Both the position numbers and the translations under genes were made by a program. The notes under the pieces were generated by a model that searched no databases, was not told the origin of the DNA, and saw only the letters and a list, made by a program, of their open reading frames with translations. A DNA stretch of 64,000 nucleotides from NCBI RefSeq assembly GCF_046630445.1, contig NC_092337.1, positions 370,193,501 through 370,257,500 on the forward strand, read 5' to 3'. This document shows positions 28,633 to 40,203 of this stretch, piece after piece. The first letter of the stretch is position 1. Each line of letters begins with the position of its first letter. The stretch comes from Rutidosis leptorrhynchoides (lineage: Eukaryota; Streptophyta; Magnoliopsida; Asterales; Asteraceae).

Positions 28633-31600
28633 TTAGTCTTTTGGGCGTGCTAACCACAATGAACTTAGTGCACGAAGACGTGACATATAATCATGTATAA
28701 CAAGAAGCGCCCTTGCCGCTTGCCTTGTCGTCAATATACGGTGCAATTGTTGTAATGTTTGCCTCCTCAGTAGATCTGCCTGCCAAGATACAAACTTTTT
28801 AATTAATAATATATATTTATCAACATAATCATATGTTGAAAAGTAACAATCACAGGTATGCATACAATTTTTTTTAAGGATTTTTCTTTAAGATGTCCTT
28901 AAAGTGCAAAACACACTTGTACAATTGTACATTTTAATAACCACCATATAAAAGTCAGCATTAATCGCTTTGTACAACACATTAATGCTCCTTAAAGTCA
29001 GTCTTAAGCGACAACCTTAAGGGCTGTCTTTAGAAAAATCTTTTTTTTTTCTTCTAAATATCTTTTGGGTCTAAGGTTTACCTGGTGAAGGAAATTTTCA
29101 AGTGTGGCTAGCTTGCCCATAGCTATTGCCATCTGGCCCATATAATCTGTTACATTACCCGAGCAAATGGACCCCACCGAGAGCGTTTCAACGAGTGATT
29201 GTTGCAAAGCTTCCATCCCTTGAGACAAAGCGTCTTCCGCTTGCTGTGAAGATTGTTGCAAATTACATATCCCCACCAACTGCTGATCAGTTAACGGCTC
29301 CAAGTGGTTCCCGAGTACCTACAAACACAAACACGTATCAACAGTTTGTACAGTACAATTTGTACTTAAAAAGTCAAAGGGTCGGTCAAACCTTGAGAAG
29401 TTCAGAAGAACGAAATCCACCTATCCACATGAAGCAACGTTCAGCTGGTGACTTCCACATGCCAGAAAGCATGTGAAAAACATCGGATTTTGCGGCGATG
29501 CTTTTAAGCCGGAAAATTTCGTCGTAATGTGACATCACCGCTTCAACAAGAAGACGAAGTTCGTTGTCGTGTATATTAGAGTTTACCGATGACCGTAGAT
29601 CGTGAATTAGCCTTTGATGATCGTCTAACCATCGTGCATAATCCATGTCAAATGCCAAGGCTCCTGCTACAAGTTTTTTATGAACTCAAACACAAACTAT
29701 ACTTGAAGTAAATAAACTTTTCCTATCTTCAACATTAGTGTATTATATATTACAGAAGCATTAATTAAATACCGTTTTTACTGGTCAAATTACTCTGATC
29801 ACCGAGAACTCCACTAGCAACAAACATACCCTACGTTATCACGGATTCAACTATTAGATACAAGGTTGAAAAACTCGCGAGTCTGGGACGAGTCGGTCGG
29901 TCGGGGACGCATGCGTCCGCACGTGCCCTTGCGCCCGCGCACACACATATATGTTACACATGATTATATCAAACATAAATACATGTAGGGCACAAAATCT
30001 AATTTTAAAAATATTAAAATTTTGACCAACTTTGACTTTGACGGACTCAGCCCATGGGTTGCAAACGGCGTCCGTTGCAGCGTTTTGATGACTAGCCCAT
30101 CTCGGCATCTAAAAAGACGGTCAACGTTCAAAAGTCGGGTCAAAGGTGAGACACATCTTGATAGGGCAACGACCAGGGATAGGATATGCAAAGAGATCAA
30201 CATGTTTGCTCGAACGAACAGATTTACATCGTCAATGACATCGCACCAAGGGAATAACGTACAATTACGGCAAAGGCAAGCACCAATGCTGCTGCCTACA
30301 AGACCCATCCAGGGGAATCTTACACTATGAAAGGCCGGGCAATGCTGGTCAAAGGTCAAAAATTCAGTTAAAATCGGTCAAATCCATCAAAATTGATGTA
30401 GTTTAGTGTTACTTTTTTATTACATTACCGGTAATAGGGATTATAGGTAAAAACTGGTCAACGAAAATATTTTGGCTTTAAAATATGTGTTATACATATT
30501 TAAATATTTAAAAGTCAACGTCCGTCTCAACCTTTTAAGGTCTCGAGTCCCGACCGTTTCGACCCCGTCTCACGTCTTTTTAACCTTGATTCAGACTCGA
30601 CTTTGACCAACACAACCGAATTTTTAGCGTTGAAAGAATTTGTAGGCGTTTTTTGGAGGAAACGGGACATATTAGTCCCCAAACCGACTTGTTGGCTTAC
30701 CCAACCGACTTTCACAAAAATGATTAGATATTGTATAAGTAAGACTCCTTATTGAAGCATTGCTTGCTAAGATTAAGAATACCTGCTGACGTGTTCGTTT
30801 TAACTCCTGTTCAAGCTGTGCAAGCTTAAGCCGACTGTTCTCAAGCTGCTGAACATATGCCTGCATCAACAACGCTAATAATTCTAAGCATCTAACGTTC
30901 AACAATGCTGCAAGTTAAACAACAAATTGTGGTTAAACAGAAAGATTAATACTTTCTTCCTTAATCTACTTTTCCGAGCAGCTTCTCGATTTTGAGCCAG
31001 CCTTCGAAGTACCTGATTCCACAGCGACCCGAAATAAACTTCATCAAAATCACATTTTTTAAATAAAAAATCAATATATAATTTGGTCATTTAAGAACCT
31101 TTTGGTCTCCATTTTTCCCCATTGATTTTTCCATTGAATCTACAACTACAACTTGACCTCCATGTTGAACACTGTTAAACTGTCCAAAAGAAACAATATG
31201 TTCATCACCCCACTATTTTTTATCGTTTGGCAAAATCAAGAAACATAAAAAGGTTGCAACTTTATATAAAAAGGACAAAAGATATACAGAAAAATACAAA
31301 ACTGGATGAAATGAAAACAAGATAAAATAGTAAAAGACCTGATTTTTATCATCAGTATCAATATCAGTTGAAGTGTCAGTTTGTTGGCTGTTATCTGCAA
31401 TACCAGACTCACCCCAATTCTCAAAATGCCCTTTCCCCATAACACCATCACCGGAAACCACCATGTCCTTATGGTGGTTGTGCATCGTAAACTGCCGTGT
31501 GTCCACCACCCCTGTGCTTATTGAACTCATATCTGTAGCTGAACCAAAGTTCTAAAAACACTCAAGAAAATTAACCAAGATTCAGTATCCCAATAAACCC

Positions 31601-32159
31601 ACATGAGAAATTGCAAAACAACACAAAAAAATTGTATTTTTCGATGAACCCACATGCCAAAATCACACAAAAATTCATGATACCCATTTTTCAACTTATG
31701 CTTACCATGTAATGTGGACGAAACTGCTGCCTAAAATCTGCTGCATTCCCTTGTTTTATTTCATTATTATAAATAGAACCTGTCACCAAACACCCCAAAA
31801 AGTATTTTAAAAATACATTTCTACTCCAAGAAAGTTAAAATTTAAAATAATAATAATAGAAAAAAGGTACTAACTTGAGCTTAAATCAACAACAGCATCA
31901 TGCTGATGAAACACATGTGAGTTTTGAAGGTCACCAAGATCACCAAAACGTGTATCGTTTATTCCTATTTCATCAACTCTGTTTTTTACATTATATATAT
32001 ATTTTTTTTTTATCATACACACATTTTCATTATTAAGCAATTAGCAAGTAGAAAAGCAGCTTAAAAGTTAGAAGAGAAAAAGATAAAGAATGTGTACCTG
32101 AAGTTAAAAGGATACAAGTCTCTGGATTGAGGTTGTGGTGTAGTTGTAAAGCTTTGCAT
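28633..32159 (-). CDS. TGA10: TGA-type bZIP transcription factor, clade of TGA9/TGA10 (11 coding exons)
   Basis: Coding exons in transcript order: 32159-32098, 31978-31875, 31779-31706, 31551-31339, 31179-31099, 31012-30953, 30860-30783, 29830-29773, 29663-29392, 29318-29082, 28779-28633. All junctions are GT..AG and phases agree, giving 461 residues. The N-terminus is Gln/His/Asp-rich. The bZIP has basic region NREAARKSRLRKK (exon 6) and zipper AYVQQLENSRLKLAQLEQEL (exon 7). The DOG1 domain, which in TGA factors mediates partner binding, fills the last three exons (DYARWLDDHQ, HYDEIFRLKSIAAKSDVFHM, GICNLQQSSQQAEDALSQGM, RILTTRQAARALLVI, SSLWLARPKD). Family knowledge: nuclear factors binding TGACG sites; TGA9/TGA10 act with ROXY glutaredoxins in anthers. 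The end sequence looks most like TGA10, but TGA9 is not excluded. No disabling change is seen; this is the clearest host gene here. Confidence 0.93.
29862..30590. mobile_element. MITE-like insertion in the TGA-gene intron
   Basis: It lies in the ~940-bp intron between the exons at 30783 and 29830. The ends CAAGGTTGAAAAACTCGCGAG and (reverse complement of the right side) CAAGGTTAAAAAGACGTGAGAC form imperfect inverted repeats. The interior has GGTCAAA and GACGG words as in the MITE at 27174-27650. Small open frames in it have no support. Confidence 0.6.
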
Positions 32160-32768
32160 TTTGTCCTTGTTCTTCAAAGTTTGCTCAAAGACAAATAAAA
32201 ATAAAAAAAATGGTGGAAAAAGGGAAATGTTGGAAGGTTTAAATGAGGATGTTATTAATTAAATTAATTAAATTAAATTTAAAAAATTAAAGAAAATGGT
32301 GGAAGAAAAAAAGATAGCGAATCAGGACTAGTGTGTAGTACGGGGGTAGCCTTTTCCAAATACACCCAGAAAAATTAATAAGTCTGAGGGTAAAATTATA
32401 CGGATTGTGTGATTTTATATTTTTGTCATTATTATAAATTCTGACCACTTTTTTTGTTTTCTTTTTAATTTTTATTATCTCGCCAGTACGTCTTGAGTTT
32501 GAGCATTTGAGTCTCCCGATAATACAGCTACAGCTACAGAGCAGCTGCGGCAAAATTCAGTCATCCCCAAATGTAAATGTTGTATACTTGCATACGCATC
32601 CTCTTCTTACTCTCGCGCGTGGGACTACCTTTTTGTATTTTGGGTTATATATTTTGCCCTTTTATCAAACTAGTACATTAAAATTCAAAATCAAAATCAA
32701 TCAATCATCATAACATTGCTCAATTCATTTTAGGGGTTCTTAATTAGCTCCATCCTCTCCTCGTCTTA
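32160..32768. other. Upstream region of the TGA gene, to the Harbinger boundary
   Basis: This should hold the 5' UTR and promoter of the - strand TGA gene. The sequence just upstream of the ATG (32160-32290) is A/T- and purine-rich. I could not pick a secure TATA box or start site, and no other gene is visible. TTA at 32766-32768 is the likely Harbinger target duplication. Confidence 0.5.
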
Positions 32769-33803
32769 GAGCACTGGGTGTGATGACGCGTCAGTTCAGT
32801 GTTAGTTCAGTGTCTTGCTGATGACTGGACGCTGATTAGACTGACACTGAAAACTGACATTGGTGAAAAAATAGGGAAATTGGAAAGAATTTCAGTTCAG
32901 TGTCTTGAAAAGAGAAAATATTGTATGCTATTATTATTTAATTATTTTTTAAAAATTAATTTAATTATTTTATAAAATATAAATGATAATAAAAATAAAA
33001 CTTGCACAAAATTTAAAAGTCCTAGTTTATTGAAGTTAAAAATCCTAGTACAACAAATACGATCGTTCATAGACAAATACAATTATTGAAACATAAATAA
33101 CATTAATTCAAACACAAATACGATTCTTCATTCTTCATCATCGAAGTCGGAGTATGAATCTTTCAAAGCCATTTCTCGACGAATCCTCTCCTTCTTTTTC
33201 TCGATTGCCCTCCTATCATGTTCATTCAAATTGTCCGTATCAATAGCCAAAATCCTCAACTGTGACTCCATCTTCATTTGAGAGTAGTACGATTTCTTTT
33301 CTCGAGACACATCTTCAAAGTGTTCCTTCATGGACGCGTGTAAAGACTCACGGGATGATGCGGCTAAATCACTTGAGGTCTTCCTTGATTTCCTTGAGTT
33401 AGCCTTCCTTGGTTTGCCGGGTAGACGTTGTAGTCGATCTCTGCCAAATAGCTCCTCATTTGGATTTGTTTCAACTTCTTCATCTCGGTTCAAGTCAAAA
33501 TCAGTTTCAGCTATAGTTTCATCAGCAACGGGATCAGGCACTCGCTTGTTTCGCCTACCAATAACAGCGGGATCAGGATGTAGCCACTTTGGTTTGTCTT
33601 GCAAAAAGTCCCATGCCTTATAACTTGGAAAACTCTTCCCTATCTTGAACCTAAACTGATCGTCACACCTGGTGCGAAAAATGTTATCATTTTCCCCGCT
33701 CCTCCACGCTGCCTTCAAACAGTTCACAATACCATTATACTTATTGCAATCATTATTCAACTTGGTCCACTTCGAAGACAATGCATCTTTCGTGCGAGCA
33801 CAT
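32769..33803 (-). mobile_element. PIF/Harbinger-like DNA transposon, left part
   Basis: It begins GAGCACTGGGTGTG after a TTA target triplet, as many plant Harbinger elements do. It contains repeated TCAGTTCAGTGT words in its end (32790-32910) and a gene of the type Harbinger elements carry. It is cut at 33803 by retrotransposon B1, so its right end and any transposase gene should lie beyond the window. Confidence 0.6.
33128..33803 (-). pseudogene. Harbinger ORF1-type protein (Myb/trihelix-like with NAM-associated C-terminal domain), N-terminus cut off
   Basis: The frame is open from the B1 junction (33803) to TAA at 33128. It starts within a Myb/SANT-like DNA-binding domain (KDALSSKWTKLNNDCNKYNG, then CLKAAWRSGENDNI). 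After a linker with GKSFPSYKAWDFLQ and KWLHPDP comes a charged Lys/Ser/Arg-rich C-terminus ending with DSYSDFDDEE. Plant proteins of this kind, often annotated as NAM-associated or mislabelled glutathione S-transferase T3-like, are mostly the Myb-like partner of the Harbinger transposase. The N-terminal part of the DNA-binding domain was removed by B1, so the gene is broken although the remaining 225 codons have no stop. It could also be a domesticated host gene. Confidence 0.75.
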
Positions 33804-36121
33804 TGTAGCGACCCGACAAAATGGTCATTGACGGCGCCGTCTACTTAGGTCCTGTTACGTGGTCATAAGTCTTTAAAACAACGTTTGACCAAAAGTATGT
33901 CGCATTCATTTCAAAAGTAAAGATGTTTCAAGGTTTACAAAGTAGTTCGACAACTAGTTACATAACAAAGTTTAAAGTTCAATTGAAACATATGCGACAC
34001 AATTTGAAAGTAGCCAAAAGACGCTCCATGTATGCATGTATACTCGACATCCAAGCAAGTATCAAAAGTAATGAGCGGAAGCATGTATCACAAAACGTTC
34101 AAGGACCTGAGAAAAACATAGAAATCTGTCAACGAAAACGTTGGTGAAATCATAGGTTTAAGTAAGCAATTACAAGTGAACCACAAGATTTGTAACATTG
34201 ATATAATAGTAATACATTCCAAAAGTTTGTTTCACGAGCACCAAATTATCAATGCTTAACATTCCTTCCATAGAACCCCATCACAATAGTGTTAGAACAT
34301 ACACTGTTTCTCAAAAATATATTCCATTCGTAAACGGTAGCGAACCGTTTGAATGAGGGTTTGTCAAACCCATATGGCCATATAACATAAGTTCTCGCTT
34401 ACACCCGGCAAGTGTAACTAATGATAATCAAATTGAGGATTTTTGTTCAAACTCGTATGTAGAATGTTTGTTTTCCTGTACTTGTGTTCACTTAGTAAAA
34501 GAAACGTTTATGTTTTCTCATCCCAATTGTAAGTTCAAAAAGAGTAAAAGTGAGACTATGATCTCACCTTGAGTGCACGTATGTAAAAGTACTTCAACAA
34601 GTAAACGTGTGTAAGAACGAATGCTAGTCTTGACCTAAACAAATAGGTTTGTATCAATAACGGTAACACGATAGGTCAAAGATGTTCAATTAGTCCTATG
34701 GCTCATTAAGACTCGATCATAATAGCATGTGAATCAAATTGTCATGTTTCATGCAAGGTACAAGTATAAAAGCATGTTAGAATGATTGCACAAACATTTG
34801 GTTAAGTTTGATTAAAAGTCAAACTTTGGTCGGGTCAAAGTCAACGAAAAGTCAACACGTTCGGGTCGGGTCCCGAACTATTTTTCTGAGGTTTTTAATC
34901 ATATATGAGCATGTTAGAACAAGTTACATGTGAATCGGAGGTCCATAGCATGGCAAACATTTTTCGTAAAATGACCAAGTTGGACAGTCCCCTGATAGGC
35001 AAACTGGATGGCGTCCAAAATGGCTGGACGGCGTCCAGTATTGAAGGCCTGGACGGCGTCCAATAATCTGGACGGCGTCCAGATTGGCACACAGGTCCGC
35101 TATGTTGAAAACACACAAGTGCACGAACCAAAACGCAACCAAACACAATTTATGATCCGCAAACACTTATAACATGTATTTTATATCATCGAAAAGGTAT
35201 TTTGACAATGAAAACAACCAAGCACATTTCATCAATCACATTTACCTTTACAACAACCAAAATCACATTTAAAGCTCACCATTTAATGCATTCAAGTTCA
35301 TAAATGTAAATCAATGATCCGGCAACCAATTTACATGAATGATATGCCGTTTCGAAGGTAATCAAGCATACAATACAACCTAACACTTACTAATAACATC
35401 GCATGTCATTCAAAGCATCAAAAGTCCATTTCAAGTTCATCAAACCCTAACCCAAATTCACCAAAATCACTAATCAAGTTCATGAAGTTTTCTAAAGCAA
35501 CTTACACATCAAATTGAAGCTAGTGATACTAGGAACACATTTAATACTTGTACTTTATCATAACAACAACATTAAATTATCCAAAACTCAAAATCAAACA
35601 CACACTTTTCATGTTCATGCTAGTTACACTAAAACAACGAGATCGAGCATATAAATCATATATTCATGTTAGACTTGAGCCATAGACACCAATTAACAAC
35701 TTTATAAGTTAAAAACAATAAAAACACAAAATCTAGTGATTTTAGAAAGTTACCCAAATGTAATAAAATCGGTATAGAATCGAAGAGAAAATTGCAAGGA
35801 TTCCAAAAATGTAATTTGTTTTGCAAAACACCCGCTAGTTCGGATTTGGATGATGATTCTTTGATAATTGAGTGTTGAGAGAAAATGGAGGAAGTAGTAA
35901 AGATGAAAGAGGAGTGATGAATGGATGAGGATGGTTTGACCACTTTGACCTAGTCAAAGGTTTGGCCATTTGGCAAGTTTGGTCCTTCAAGTTTCATTCG
36001 GGTGCGTGAATTACCTAAACGAGATAATTTAAAACGCGTATCAACAGGAGATGTTATAAACATATAACGGACTTTAAATAAGTAAACGGAAAAAGTAAAG
36101 GGAAAAAGGCGGGATGTTAGA
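33804..36121 (-). repeat. Element B1 3' LTR (2318 bp)
   Basis: On the + strand it runs from TGTAGCGACCCGAC to GGGATGTTAGA; Y ends in TTACA, so one terminal base has mutated. It is homologous to the Y LTRs along most of its length (e.g. TTCTCGCTTACACCCGGCAA, AACATAGAAATCTGTCAACG). It holds the quasi-palindrome cassette at 35004-35082. The neighbouring 36122-36156 contains the PPT side (reverse complement AAGGAGTAGGTAA) and GGGACGAAATTT. Confidence 0.92.
35004..35082. repeat. Four CTGGAC-GGC-GTCCAG quasi-palindromes in the B1 LTR
   Basis: Copies at 35004-35017, 35024-35038, 35049-35062 and 35068-35082, arranged as two close pairs (6 and 5 nt apart). The arms pair around an invariant GGC. The cassette is far richer in GC than its surroundings. 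Confidence 0.9.
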
Positions 36122-36156
36122 TTACCTACTCCTTAAAAGAAATTTCGTCCCGAAAT

Positions 36157-37590
36157 TTAAGTAGGCGTAGTAGTCGTTGTTTCTTCCTCGGGATTTTGTG
36201 TTTCCGAATTCGCGAATAGATGAGGATACTTCCTTTGCATTTGATCTTGTCTCTCCCAAGTAAACTCGGGTCCCCTTTTCGCATTCCAACGGACCTTAAG
36301 AATTGGAATTCGACTTTGTTTTAGCGTCTTGACGGAGGTATCCACAATTTCAACCGGTTCTTCCACAAAATGAAGTTTGTCATCAATAGTAAGCTCTTCA
36401 AGAGGGATGATGATATCGGGTTCGGCAAGGCACTTTTTCAAGTTGGATACATGGAAAGTAGGATGAACGGAGCTCAATTGAGGCGAAAGATCTAAACGAT
36501 AAGCAACGGTTCCAACACGCTCCAAGATTTCGAAAGGACCAATATATCGCGGATTTAGCTTCCCGCGTTTCCCAAAAAGGATTACACCTTTCGAAGGTGC
36601 GACTTTTAACATTACGCGATCACTGACTTGAAATTCGAGGTCGTTGCGTCGTTTGTCGGTATAGCTCTTTTGACGACTTCGGGCCGTCCTAAGCCTATCT
36701 CGGATTTGAACGATTTTCTCGGTTGTTTCATGAATGAGTTCGGGTCCGGTGATTTGTGTGTCGCCTACTTCGGCCCAACAAAGAGGTGAACGACATTTTC
36801 GGCCATATAAAGCTTCGAATGGTGCGGCGTTAATACTCGCGTGATAACTATTGTTGTAGGAGAATTCGGCGAGAGGCAAGTGCTTATCACAAGCTTTTCC
36901 AAAGTCGACAACGCAAGCTCGTAGCATGTCTTCCAAGGTTTGAATTGTGCGTTCGCTTTGTCCGTCGGTTTGTGGATGGTATGCGGTGCTCATGTCTAAA
37001 CGCGTTCCCAACGCTTCTTGTAAAGTATGCCAAAATCTAGAAACAAATCGGCCATCTCGGTCGGAGATAATCGATAAGGGTACACTGTGTCGGGCTACGA
37101 TTTCTTTAATGTAAAGTTGTGCGAGTTTCTCCATGTTGTCGGTTTCCTTCATGGCTAGGAAGTGCGCGGATTTGGTGAGACGGTCAACAATAACCCAAAT
37201 AGTATCAAAACCGCCAACCGTCTTTGGTAGTTTGGTGATAAAATCCATCGTTATCCTTTCCCACTTCCATTGCGGGATTTCGGGTTGTTGAAGTAGTCCG
37301 GACGGTCTTTGATGTTCGGCTTTGACTTTGGAGGAAGTTAGGCACTTTCCAACATAAGTAGCAACGTCCCTTTTTATGTTCGGCCACCAATATTGTTCTT
37401 TGAGGTCGTGGTACATCTTATTGGCACCTGGGTGAATCGAATATCTTGACTTATGGGCTTCGTCTAAAATAAGGCTCCGTAGGTCCCCATAACTAGGTTC
37501 CCAAATTCTTCCAGCGAAATATCGGAGTCCAGTTTCTTTAACTTCGAATCGAGAGGTGAGGACGTTCAAGTGTGAGAGAGATGTTTTCAT
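36157..37590 (-). pseudogene. B1 pol: integrase with C-terminal chromodomain
   Basis: An open frame of 477 codons. The zinc-binding region starts at [12 protein letters not shown] and continues to [11 protein letters not shown]. The usual second Cys of CLTC is Ser here, so the HHCC finger is damaged. The catalytic core keeps all three acidic residues in [15 protein letters not shown] and [16 protein letters not shown]-type region ([13 protein letters not shown]) and a chromodomain-like end ([18 protein letters not shown]) follow; the latter marks the Tekay-like chromoviruses and is thought to steer insertion to heterochromatin. It joins the RT/RNase H frame through a frameshift near 37540-37590. 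Confidence 0.92.
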
Positions 37591-38767
37591 CCTTGAGAGC
37601 CTCGTCTTGGGCTACACGAATTTGACTATTGAGGTTGGTGTGAATGGTGATGTTTAAAGCTCTTACACGAAGAGGCACCACTCTTTCCTTTCGACTTAAG
37701 GCATCGGCTACTACGTTTGCCATCCCGGGATGGTAACGAAGCTCACAATCATAATCGTTTAAAGTTTCAATCCACCATCGTTGTCTCATGTTTAGTTGTT
37801 TTTGATCGAAGATGTGTTGAAGGCTTTTGTGATCGATGAAGATGGTACTTTTGGTTCCATAAATATAATGTCTCCACATTTTAAGTGCGAAGACAACGGC
37901 TCCTAGTTCGAGATCATGGGTCGTATAGTTCCGTTCATGGATTTTCAATTGTTGAGAGGCATAAGCAATGACTTTCTTTCGTTGCATCAATACACACCCA
38001 AAACCATGTTTCGAGGCATCGCAATATACAACAAAATCATGATTGCCTTCAGGAAGTGACAAGATAGGAGCGGTGGTTAGCTTTGTCTTCAAGATTTGAA
38101 ATGCGGATTCTTGTTCGGTTGCCCAAACGAATTTCTTTCCCTTGTGAGTTAACGCGGTTAAAGGACGAGCAACTAAAGAGAAATCCTTGATGAATCTACG
38201 ATAGTATCCGGCGAGACCCAAAAATTGACGGATGTGAGTAGGAGTAGTAGGAGTCTCCCATTTACTAATGGCTTCGATTTTTGATGGATCGACTTTAATA
38301 CCTTGATCACTTACAACATGACCAAGAAATTGAACTTCCTTCAACCAAAATTCACACTTGGAGAATTTTTCATAGAGTCGTTCTTGTCTCAAGAGTTCAA
38401 ACATAAGTCAGAGATGTTGTTCGTGCTCTTCTTCATTTTTAGAATAGATCAAGATGTCATCGATGAATACAATGACGAATTTATCGAGATACGGTTTGCA
38501 CACACGGTCCATAAGGTCCATGAACACCGCCGGTGCGTTAGTGAGACCAAATGGCATGACAAGGAATTCATAACTACCATAACGAGTCCGGAAAGCAGTT
38601 TTGGAGACATCTTCCCCCTTAACCCTTAATTGATGATAACCCGAGCGGAGATCGATTTTCGAATATACATAAGACCCTTGTAGTTGATCAAAGAGGTCAT
38701 CAATGCGAGGAAGAAGATATCAGTTCTTAAACATCAATTTGTTTAGTTCACGATAATCAATGCACAT
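37538..38767 (-). pseudogene. B1 pol: reverse transcriptase and RNase H, two in-frame TGA stops
   Basis: Reading continues in the frame of the protease segment. RT motifs include [42 protein letters not shown] and the active site FIDD (38456-38467). RNase H has [36 protein letters not shown] and [17 protein letters not shown]. In-frame TGA codons at 38720-38722 and 38408-38410, plus the one at 38768-38770, all stand where related elements have Arg, as CGA to TGA changes. Otherwise the domain order and residues are normal, so decay is recent. Confidence 0.9.
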
Positions 38768-40203
38768 TCATAGGGATCCGTCTTTCTTTTTAACAAACAA
38801 AATCGGAGCGTCCCATGGTGAATGGCTAGGTTGGATAAAACCACGGTCAAGTAATTCTTGGATTTGACTTTGCAATTCTTGCATTTCGAATGGAGCAAGT
38901 CTATATGGTGCACGTGCTACGGGTGCGGCTCCCGGAATAAGATCGATTTGGAATTCTACCGGATAATGAGGTGGAAGACCCGGCAATTCGTCGGGAAATA
39001 CATCGGAAAAGTCACTAACAATTGGCACATCATCGATATGCTTCTCATCGGACTCGACTTTCTTAACATGGGCAAGGATTGCAAAACAACCCTTACGGAG
39101 TAGTTTTCTAACTTTAAGGCACGAAACAAGGTTGAGTCCGGTGCAACTCTTATCGCCATAAACAATCAAGGGTTCACCATTCTCGATAGGAATTCGGATT
39201 GCATTAAGATCATAAAGGATGTGAGATTTCGTTTTAGCTAACCAATTCATACCGATTATTACATCGAAGCTTCCTAGTTCCATGGGTATCAAGTCAATTT
39301 CAAACTCATTACCCAAAATATTTAACGTACACCCCTGGTAATAAGTGTCGGCACTCAATAGTTTCCCGTTGGCCACTTCAATGATATAAGTGGTATCTAG
39401 TGGGAGTGGTGGAGTGCTAAAAGAATGAATCAAAGTCTTGGATACAAAGCATTTATCGGCACCCGAATCGAATAAACAAGTAACATAAGTGTTGTTGAGA
39501 AGAAACGTATCCGTGACTAATTCATTGTCATCTCGGGCTTCCTCGGTGTTGATGTTGAAAGCTCGTCCGCTCGTATTGGGGTTATCTTTCTTCTTCGGGC
39601 ATGCATTTCTATAATGGCCCGTTTGGCCACATTCGTAACAAGTGCCCGTTTTTGGTGCATTGGGCCCCTTTCGAGCGATAGGGGTGACACTTTTACATTC
39701 ATTGGCCTTATGACCAACTCCTTGGCACCGATGGCAAATTAGCTTGCCACATTCACCAAAGTGGTGCTTGTTGCATTTGTTGCAAAGAGGTAGGTTTCCG
39801 GCATAACCTTTCTTTCGGAGGTGTAAGGCTTCTTGGCAAAGTTGTTGTTGCTTGATTGGGGGGCTTCCCATTTTCTTTTGTTGTTACCCGACTTATCCTC
39901 GGCTTTAGGTGCCGGCACTATAATTTCGCCCACCGTTTCTATCAACTTGCGGGCCATGTTCAAGGCTTCTTGATGATTAGTGGGTTTGGATGACATTACC
40001 CCGTGTTTGATGCTCTTTGGAAGACCATCCATGTAAAGTTCAACCCTTAAAGCTTCGGGGTTCACAAGGTTTGGGCACATCAAGGCTAGTTCGGAAAATC
40101 GTTGATTATAAGCCTTGAGATCGTTTCCGACTGCTTTCAAAGTTCTTAGCTCTTGTTCGAGCCTTCGGGTTTCTTCACGAGGGAAATATTCGACGATCAT
40201 CTT
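38768..40203 (-). pseudogene. B1 gag C-terminal part, zinc knuckles, protease and RT N-terminus
   Basis: The gag capsid part (39739-40200: YFPREETRRLEQELRTLK, YNQRFSELALMCPNL, RVELYMDGLPKSI) is cut on its N-terminal side by D at 40203. A one-base frameshift near 39820 separates it from the nucleocapsid. There are two CCHC knuckles (CHRCQGVGHKANEC and CYECGQTGHYRNAC), then a retropepsin-type protease with LFDSGADKCFVS and VIIGMNWL. The linker LPGLPPHYPVEFQIDLIPGA and the RT start follow. It ends at TGA 38768 in DGSL*, where relatives read DGSLRMCIDY. Without D, gag-pol would be one frame, as is usual for this clade. Confidence 0.9.

Larger units (their letters stand above)
33804..40203 (-). 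mobile_element. Element B1: Ty3/gypsy chromovirus, 3' part (its 5' part lies beyond the window)
   Basis: The element reads right to left: 3' LTR 33804-36121, then pol and gag up to 40203, where element D interrupts gag. The left flank CACAT (33799-33803) is its expected target duplication. It is the same family as Y (homologous LTR and gag). Confidence 0.92.

Noticed and set aside
29126-29476. 116-codon + strand frame inside the TGA gene
   Set aside because: Antisense to two exons whose - strand reading is the conserved DOG1 domain.
30022-30359. Overlapping frames on both strands in the TGA intron
   Set aside because: They lie in a MITE-like insertion with no similarity to known proteins and no codon signal.
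35004-35082. Spaced short palindromic units as a CRISPR-like array
   Set aside because: Plant nuclear LTR; units are 13-15 bp, spacers 5-10 nt, and no cas genes.
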